NCBI GenBank assembly: GCA_034190875.2
Contig: CM067346.1
Coordinates: 42,637,315-42,701,314, forward strand
Direction: 5' to 3'
DNA: 64,000 nt
Origin: Urechis unicinctus
Lineage: Eukaryota > Annelida > Polychaeta > Xenopneusta > Urechidae
This document shows, piece by piece, positions 55,913-64,000 of this stretch (position 1 is the stretch's first letter; every line of letters starts with the position of its first letter). The position numbers and the translations under genes were made by a program. The notes beneath the pieces are model-generated. The model did no database searches, was not told the DNA's origin, and was given only the letters and a program-made list of their open reading frames with translations.

Positions 55913-56330
55913 CTACAATGTCCCATCGTCGTGTCTGCGAATTGCTTTTGGAAATGCTTCCTTCAATGCGCCATCATCGTGTCGTTGATTGGCTTTAGCA
56001 AATGCTTCCTTCAATGCGCTATCATCGTGTCTGTGATTGGCTTTTGCAAATGCTTCATTCAATGCGCTATCAACATGTCTGTGATTGGCTTTTGCAAATG
56101 CTTCCTTCGATGCGCTATCATCGTGTCTGTGATTGGCTTTTGCAACTGCTTCATTCAATGTGCCATCACCGAGTCTGTGATTGGCTTTTGCAAATGCTTC
56201 CTTCAATGCGCCATCATCGTGTCGTTGATTGGCTATTGCAAATGCTTCCTCCAATTCGCTATCATCGTGCCTGTGATTGGCTTTTGCAAATGTTTACTTC
56301 AATGCGCCATCATCGTGTCTGTGAGTGGTA
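55913..56330. repeat. 48-bp minisatellite, about 8-9 units (16-residue coding period)
   Basis: AAATGCTTCCTT-type starts recur at 55952, 56000, 56048, 56096, 56144, 56192, 56240 and 56288, exactly 48 bp apart. Because 48 is a multiple of three, several frames stay open. On the minus strand the unit reads EAFAKANHRHDDSALK, hydrophilic and possibly helical. On the plus strand one frame reads a cysteine-rich hydrophobic CAIIVSVIGFCKCFLQ, inside a 248-codon ORF (55709-56455). In the minus frame a TAA interrupts the unit nearest 56290. A shorter AATACTC.GCTCAGGTTG repeat lies at 55820-55860. Confidence 0.85.
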
Positions 56331-56969
56331 TTTGTATTTGCTTCCTTGGCGGTTTTGCCTTTCGCAATCGTATCTCTTGTGACGCGGTGTTGAATTTTCG
56401 AAGCTTGGTTCACATTTCCCTCTCTCTGTCTGTGGCTCCTGTTAGGCTTTTGTAGCCCAGGGCTACCACAAGGTTTTGGATCTCATATTCATGGTCTTTA
56501 CTATATTAGCAAACAGGTTTGCTGGTAGGAACCGAGTGAAATTGAGAGATGCATGATGTGATAGACCGTCTGTCCCAACATGGCCGTCCGATCTCTTTCA
56601 TCAAGGAGAGTGAGTTATCGTCACATGAAGTGGCTGAAGATGCAGCAACAAAATGTTAAATTGTAGGCGTTGAAGCATAGTAGTCAAAAGAAAAATACAT
56701 TTTTCATTCCAAGCTTACTCTCACCGTCAATTAATTTTGTGAATATGTCTTGACCGATGTAAGCAGGGACATGATGAACGTCAGATCCAACTTCTGGTTC
56801 ATCACCTACGGTCAACGGACGTCCAGGAAGAAGCTTATTGTGAAGCCAATCCATAGTGCTAAATATTGCTGCTGTGCCTTGTATAAGTGTGTCAAACTCT
56901 GCCGTCGAGCCATCCGGGAGGGGGCTATCTGAAGACGTAATACTGGCACGTGGTGTACCATCAGCTGCC

Positions 56970-57335
56970 TCAGTACATTACCGGGTGCTTTTGAACCAGT
57001 GGGAAATGCATCCTCAGGATCTTTATTGTCAACAGGAGGTCCATGACCGCGTGCTTTTGTAATAGTATGAGGGGCATCCTCAGGTTCATGAGTGCCAACT
57101 GGAAGTCCATTAACGGTTGCTTTGTGCTAGAGGGCGGTTCATCGCAAGAAACTTTACTGCTAGAAGGAAGTCCACTTCTGGATGCATTTGTGACAACTGT
57201 ATCCCCAGTGGTTTTAGTATCTTCACGAGGTCCATTTTCATATGTTATTGTGACAACTCGAGGTGTCGGGGGTACTCTTTGAGGTGTCATGGTCAGCCCA
57301 GAGCAGCGCTGTATCATCAAACAAAGAATGCACAT
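56970..57335 (-). pseudogene. Possible Pro/Thr/Ser-rich stalk coding remnant
   Basis: From about 57290 downward the minus strand reads PTPRVVTITYENGPREDTK, then SRSGLPSSSK and CDEPPSSTK. After a one-base frame change near 57117-57127 it reads ATVNGLPVGTHEPEDAP and ARGHGPPVDNKDPEDAF. This is a loose 22-residue repeat with conserved Gly-Leu/Pro-Pro and EPEDA/DPEDA cores. The composition suits an extracellular or disordered linker. No signal peptide or membrane segment is attached. It could belong with the remnants on either side. Confidence 0.35.
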
Positions 57336-57984
57336 TTAATTGCACATCTTGGATTGTAAATCTCGAGATAAACAGCACACCCTACATAATGCGCTATATG
57401 TTGCTGACTAAGATGCCATTTCTTGTTATATTCATTGATATAAATTATTCACATTCTGTAATTCATTCCGATTTCTCTGATTAAACCAAGAATCTTAGGC
57501 AACCCTTTTGAACAAATCTGAGAAAGCGAATCTTGATAAGAAAATGACCAACATATTCTATGCAAATGAACTTAATGTTGTTTGTAAACAAAAACTGGTC
57601 ACGCGATAAGGCATGAACAGAAGGACAGAGACAGGGTCTGGTCAGACAAATTAATATATGTCAGTTAAAGTTATCAAATTATACCAAGTGTTCACTTGTA
57701 TGTAGAATTCATCTGTAGAATTCGCCATTAGGTTCCAACATAACACCAACACTATAAATAAGAATAAGTAAAATCCGCATTCGACATCAGGGATCCCTAC
57801 CTGACTCCGAACCCACACGAACAAAATATCCTTGCTACGGTCATCAAATTTTGAATACGAGAGAACCTCATATATGATGATAATAACAAACGTAAATTAC
57901 TTCCTGTAAGTGAAAGGAATATTTTAAACGTCGCTCGTGAGACACGGCCATAGAAAGGGGCCGTTAGCTTATCTTGAAAATTTG

Positions 57985-58209
57985 TTAGCAGTGCCCACAA
58001 GCAACTCGGTTCCATTCAGATGAGGCGCATCCCCAATCCTGCCTATTTCTCACAAACCGTCTGTGCAAGTGACAGAGCAATCCGACTTGGTGTTGAATTT
58101 GTGATTGGCAGCGATGAATGGACTCCCATGCTGCCATGGGCGAGCCTTTGTTACGGTCTCCTGCGCCTTCTAATCCTTCCATGATTAATCTGAGGGTCTC
58201 TTTATACAC
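57985..58209 (-). pseudogene. Possible sushi/CCP-like exon, frame-broken
   Basis: One minus frame reads PWQHGSPFIAANHKFNTKSD followed by CSVTCTDGL and a TGA at 58052-58050. The next frame continues RNRQDWGCASSEWNRVACGHC. Together the spacing (...CxVxCxDG...C...W....C) resembles the second half of a complement-control (sushi) module, a disulphide-bonded extracellular domain. The match is by eye and needs a frameshift, so it is tentative. The block ends at 58218, where the unit 4 duplication begins. Confidence 0.3.
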
Positions 58210-58218
58210 AAGCCCACA

Positions 58219-61200
58219 TGTACAAACAACAAATTTATTCCAATATCAGTATTTACCATTGGATGAAGAGGTTCTATGACGTCATATTCGCGATGGAAAT
58301 GGCGTGCGACAATTGTTTATGATATAATGTCCTGAAGTTAGGAATATTTGGAAGTAGAGGCGCATGGATCTAGACACAGTGTGTACATTGCTCTGACTGT
58401 ATATGCATCGCATCCCCGCTATAATAGTGCAAATGACGCCCATATATGTGCAATTTTTGTTATATCTGTCCGTATTAATCGAATAAATCATTATCGATTT
58501 GCGTCGCTATGATTCAGCTGCATGTTTTGCCTAGTGTGAGTAGTTGATTGATTGCAACAAAGTCTTAATGTATTTCCACTTTCACATGCGATGTGTAGTA
58601 ACTTAATGGATATCACGTGACAAGAACAGCGCCCTTCCCACAAAAGACATACATTGGCTGCGTTTAGGTTTTGTTAATAAACATGCCAAGGATTACAGTA
58701 AATGTTTCAGAACATAATATGTATGGGACGTATATGGTCGCATTAAACGGAATGGCTACATTATGACATCCAATGCTCACCAATAGGCTTTGTGTTATCA
58801 AATACATCATACCGTTTCCGCCAGTTTTACCGATAAAACATACGAGCACTCTTCCTTACTGGTTTCTGTGCGCCTATCGCGTAAACCACTGGAAAGAGTT
58901 TTAGCAGACAGAACAACAATGATGCATATACGTCGTCCACTTGCATGCATGTACACCAGACGATTTCGTACTTTACGGGTTCACTAAGTTAGCAAATTAT
59001 TAACAATTTAAGCTAGTTTTCTCGTGTCATGATAACATTTTGGTGTGGTCATTGCTTTGGCAATTATACCAAATAACCCGGATGGACGCCCTATCGTTAA
59101 CAATCGTTGCTTCTATATATCACGAAACGGATGTGGTGAGTAATGGCTCGTCCGCAATGACCTTCTCGGTCGCATTAATTAAGCCATTGAATATAAGAAG
59201 AGATTAAGATTTCATGACGGGTTTATCTCAGTCCAACTATTGGAAGCATTGAGATGTTTGTATTTCTTGTTGATTTGCATTAATAGATATATGAAATTTT
59301 TTCTCACAATTGCCCAATTCAATAGCGTTACTTTAGCAGCAGTTAGCCAAAAGTCAAATTCATTCGCGCTGAGCGTTGAACAAGGTATTTTGGCAGGTCC
59401 GCAGTTATCCATCGCTGTGCTGATCAAGTGATATCCCATATTCAAACTATTGTTTGCATGGATACAAAACAAATTGAAAACGACGTTTCACATAAATTCA
59501 CCTGAGTTTCAGATTGTTTGTTCACGATATGGACCTTAATGGACCTGGATGACATATTTTACCTGTAGCATATCACTTTATGACCGTTTTAACATAAAGT
59601 CATAGCCCTATCAATTACCTTCATAATGCAAGCGTTGTGGAGTTGATCATCATCATGCATCATCAAATGTTCGAATGTTGCTCCAAGATAATATGTGTTC
59701 ATACAGGAAAAGAGGAGCTCGATGATACCCATGAATAGTGGCTCTGATTGTTATATTTGCCTCTATTTGTTATATGCTATATTTGTTATTATTAGGTAAT
59801 GGGTCATATGCTAAAATGGGTCAGATTGATGAACAGCTTGTTGGAATCTAAGCTGGAATAGTTGAATAACATAGTGGTAAAGAGGAGATAACTTGATCAT
59901 GTTCAAATCGGATTAAGCTTTCATATCATCGTACAACAGAACAGTGTATATGATTGGGAAAAGACCATTTTTTATTGCAAAAATACAAATCTAATGCTGA
60001 AGGCTGCAAATTGCTTGTAGATATTTATATACATCTACCGACGTATGAATTTGAATAATCACTTTGCGAATGAACACAAAAAACATCTTGTATTAAGATG
60101 CAATGAGATATCGTTATTGGTGACATTTCATGAAACAATCAAAGTAAGAGTGGATATCGCCTTGGCGTCAATTGTCCTTGGGCTGTCGCACTGGATAATG
60201 TTTCATCTACGTTTGCATACTTCATTAGCAAATATTAGGCCTGCGTGCGCCATTACAGCACTCATTCAGTGCTCATCAAGCACATCAAGCGAAATAAACC
60301 TTCGTGAAGTAAATGTTGACATGCACATAAAGACTATCCGCGCATTTGCGAAGGCAATATTGCTGAAACAACTGTCGTTTGCGATTTATGATCATTTATG
60401 AGCAAAACATATATTATTTCGATGATATCACCATTGTATGAAACACAATGTGATGTCATAGAAACAGTCTTCAAGACAACTTGATACATAAAAATGCAGT
60501 TGCATGCACATGGAACATAATATCAGTGGCCTGACATAAATCTGCTCCTATTTGCTTCTCTGAAAGTATTCTGGTCTAGTTATACATCAGGCTCACGAAT
60601 AATAATGTTCCAAGGATATGCATCTGTTGTTTGTTTTCTTGTTTAACTCAAATCTGATCAAAATCACCAGGTTGAAGCAACATATCATACGGATGAATGT
60701 GTACAGTTCTACTAATCATTCCGTTTAATCATGAACATGACAACATATGTCAGTAACGATTACTGTGCAAATCGATAAAGCACAGACAGCCATAGAATTG
60801 TCCCTTCAATGTTTTTACATAGCCGAGAAAAAGTCGATACAAAGGCTTGCATGGCGCTGAAATATATTACTAATCTTACGACAACGTTCATCAGTAATCC
60901 CAAACACATTATCCAGATACGTGATGCGTATCGTGCAATTACTGGCGCATTCGTTTGGATAAGATTGTTAATATCGATCGTATATTTTACTATATTTATT
61001 CATACTGTGATGCAATCACATTAACGTGGACCAAACCATGGGTGATTCGCCTACGATATTCTGTATATTACTTCCCGGGGAAATCAGTCACCGTCTATTT
61101 TCCTTATTCAATATTAGCATAATTGAGCTGATTCAAGTTTTCGAAATCCTCTGTTATTTTTTATGATTTGTATATTGCCTATAACTTGGATTGATAATGG

Positions 61201-64000
61201 AATATTTATCAAACGGCAAGGGCTCTTAAGACTTTCGTCACCCGTCAAGTAGTATATTTACGAGCGGAATTTAAGCCATCGCAGTGAAACTACATGGTAA
61301 ATACTTTGGTTTGAAAATGTAGTCAATAGCACAATCAGATTGAATATCATATAACCAGGTCAATTCAAAATCAGATGTCAATAGTTTACCGTCATGCTAG
61401 GATATGTCGATACATAAAACGTCGCCATAACAATGACCCCTTCACTTACATTACAACGTGTATGTCTGCGTGACATTGCGCAATCTTTCAAAGCCATCAA
61501 ACACAAACAAATTAACGATGTAGCATATCAATCGACATATTTGCAGTAAAGTCACAACTACTAAGTATACTTGTATATATTTTCTAACCCGTGTCAGTGC
61601 GTGCATCAATTAACGATTGAGGTATGTCAGATACCCCACAATACACCCTGGCTATTAAACACAATAACCAACTAGTTCCTTTGATGTGATGCCTTCTAAT
61701 TGCCCATCGTAACGCATCAGTGGATGTTGGCGCCAGCTAAAAGGCCATACCTTGATTATATGGTGGTGTACAAAGCTAGTTAACTCATCGAACATAATAT
61801 ATCATTGAGGTGAAATGGCACATAGTATGGATGTTGTCATTCATTACACAAACACAATAAAACATCACCAGCTGTAATAGCGTATTCCTGTGGGTAATAA
61901 GCCTTCACTAATGATATTCAGTGGGCTACCCATTGTTCTTTGTCACTTGTCAAGACTTTGAGTCATGTGAATTGGAAGACTTTCTGTGGAATAGGCGTTA
62001 TTAATACTATGATTGCATAACATACCCTCCGCAAAACTCGCACAAGTGTTCCAATACATGAGTACGTTAACAATTGGGAACTTCTAATAACGATTACGCT
62101 TCACGTTCAATGACTGACCATACACGTGCTCTGTCAAGTTAACCGAATAACAAATAGGCATAAATTGCATCCGCATTTCGCAAAAACGGTAACAACCTAT
62201 TAAGCAAAGTCAAATCGTGCATGAAATGCTCATATCCATGAAACGGATTCCTTCTTACCAGTAAGGATTTATAGTTGGACACTTGCGGTTTCATCAAAGT
62301 AATGCTAGCTGTTTCAGTAGACACACAGCTGTCACCAGGTGCGGTTTAGCTTACTAGAGTGCTGTCTATGATGAGGTAACGTTTCCTCCACCGCGTTTTA
62401 GCTCGGTTCTCAGTTTTAAAAATTACTGGAAAATCACAATCCGCAGCGCATATCATTGATATGTAAGTAGTACAAATTGATATTTATGGTTGATATTTTT
62501 GCTTTTAGAGGGCACACGTAATGTTATTCAACCTACCTCTCTTGCCATTTGTAATCAAAGTTTACACATGAATGGTGGGATATGTCGATATGTGATATCA
62601 ACCGAGACATGCTAAGTATTGCAATCAGTCCGTCATAGATCAAACAGTCATCACTGATTGGGTAGTACTTGCATGATCTAGGCAATTTACCAGTTTGCTG
62701 AATCAACGACATTCTTTCACTTTCATGGTACAATTGGCGTCTTACGGAGTAAGACATGGATTGTTGAGGCAAGATGAAATCTTACAGCATCACACCACGA
62801 GTTACTGGCGAGTGCTTGGCAAATTACGGCGGTAGCAAGTGCCACATTCATAACAACCTGTGCATATTGACTTGTTGGACAAACAGCATTTGTAATTATC
62901 GTGAAATAGTGCCTTTATGACTTATCTATATGTCATTCATACCCAAATATGAGCCATAACGTGCTTTTTATGTGATCAGCACAAACGACTTTGGTCTTAG
63001 TACCAATCACCCAAACATAACACAGTTAACTGATTCTTTTAGTGCAGCCTACTCATATCAATCATATCAAACACTAAGCGTTCTGTAAGTCGTTAGATAA
63101 ATTGTTCATTCAGCAAAACAACCACCGATATGTCATGAACGTTGTTTACCAATATGATTCTGTCAATAGTAAAATAATCATGCTTAAAATACCACAAGTC
63201 GATTATGATGGTCCGTGTATACCGTCTTTTCGTGTTTTTGTTTATCAAATCAAAACAGAAAACGATCAGAACTCGTTTTCCGTTTGACCGAACGAAAAAC
63301 GAATATGTATAGTGTTTCTGTTGTTTGGCGTCGCATATGAAACACGGTGTACGGTTTAGTTACTGTTGTTCGTTTTTGGTTTTTGGTTTTGATAAACAAA
63401 GAACGAAAAGACGGATATACACGTGCCTATGACGCCCTCATGAATTTATGCAACATGGCAGGATATATATTTTGACTGCCACACGGTTCCAGTTAAAACA
63501 GCTCTTATGAAACACTGTGGTACTTAACATATATTCGTAGTCAAGGCTATTAATACATGATTCAACTCTTTTTTTCATCTATTAGAATTTGGCGACTGTA
63601 ATGGCTCTCTGTAAATTATTGGTTTGTGGAGTACTTGTTTAAAGCTTCAATAAGGTACACAATTACAATACGTTATGTATATTTATCAATGGTTCTTTAT
63701 ATTGTTTGGCTGCGATAACCCCGTCAGCACATTTCTGAAGATACGAATACTGACAGGCGTAATAAATTAGACTGAAAAGGTCACTGAGTACGAACCATCA
63801 CACAACACATCCGTATCGTTAAACATTTCAGCAGCAATATATTAGGCCTAATGGAACTGACAACGCAAATGATGGAACGACCGACCGGGTCATCCGGTAC
63901 TATTGCAAACGCAATAGCAATGCTCCAGTTGTATCCTGACACATAATTAAAGGCTTATTTTTGCGTATAAATTGGTTAAAATGGTTGATTTGTTGATAAA
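58219..64000. repeat. Modules M2-M3, unit 4 copy (young duplicate of 48564-54085)
   Basis: Starts at TGTACAAACAACAAATTT (58219), as at 48564, and runs to the window end with only scattered substitutions and small indels. Examples are an extra 30-odd bp near 61550 and the uncollapsed 59300-60300. No gene; ORFs at 60045-60401, 62139-62324 and 62533-62772 are paralogous to those discussed for unit 2. Confidence 0.9.
63211..63427. mobile_element. MITE-like element, copy 2
   Basis: Same element as at 53296-53513, in the same place in the duplicate. Flanks TATGATG (63204-63210) and TATGACG (63428-63434) are the target duplication with one change. It was inherited by duplication and not inserted separately. 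Confidence 0.8.

Noticed and set aside
55913..56330. CRISPR array
   Set aside because: The 48-bp units are contiguous, with no repeat-spacer alternation, in an animal genome.

Overview
The window is about 64 kb of AT-rich, intron-containing animal DNA, mostly non-coding and built from repeats. I see no bacterial or viral gene layout, no rRNA or tRNA gene, and no complete intact gene. A tRNA-headed SINE at 25.87-26.19 kb, whose other end carries GGGTTTAACGTCA, together with THAP and P2X7-ballast-like genes, suggests an aquatic invertebrate, most likely a mollusc. This assignment is low confidence.

Large-scale layout. The window holds degenerate copies of one long non-coding unit in the same orientation. 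I name its blocks M2, M3, M4 and M1 in the order met. Unit 1: M2 at 1-1110, M3 at about 1180-4880, M4 at about 4880-9925, M1 at 13508-19575. Unit 2: M2 at about 19466-21360, M3 at 21378-25490, a partial extra M1 at 25690-27560, a second M3 at 29418-35000, M4 at 35000-42714, M1 at 42714-48560. Unit 3: M2 at 48564-50700, M3 at 50700-54800, then unique sequence to 58218. Unit 4: M2 and M3 again, 58219-64000, nearly identical to unit 3. Comparing the copies gives empty and filled sites, so insertions, deletions and microsatellite expansions can be dated relative to one another.

Coding content sits almost entirely in pieces present in one copy and missing from its paralogue. (1) At 9925-13508 a 3.6-kb insertion carries two convergent, broken genes. 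One (+) has an N-terminal THAP zinc finger and the C-terminal part of a large THAP-associated family. The other (-) has an acidic N-terminal exon spliced to a cysteine-rich exon resembling the cytoplasmic ballast domain of P2X7. The matching place in unit 2 (42650-42714) lacks both, so they probably arrived together, as a two-gene DNA transposon would. This is the most interesting object in the window. (2) At 6769-8567 a 1.8-kb segment missing from unit 2 carries another broken, element-like ORF. (3) At 55.9-58.2 kb, minus-strand remnants show a possible sushi/CCP exon, a Pro/Thr/Ser-rich 22-residue repeat and a 48-bp (16-residue) minisatellite.

Other structure: a perfect (TG)750 tract of 1500 bp lying exactly on a duplication breakpoint; long (AT)n arrays, one interrupted by a 21-bp motif in both orientations; a 218-bp MITE-like element with terminal inverted repeats, a 7-bp target duplication and an identifiable empty site; a 790-bp element full of a short iterated motif; a near-perfect hairpin that looks like a template-switch product; and a stretch at 49640-50430 where two sequences about 390 bp apart in the sister copy are interleaved, which is probably an assembly consensus artefact.
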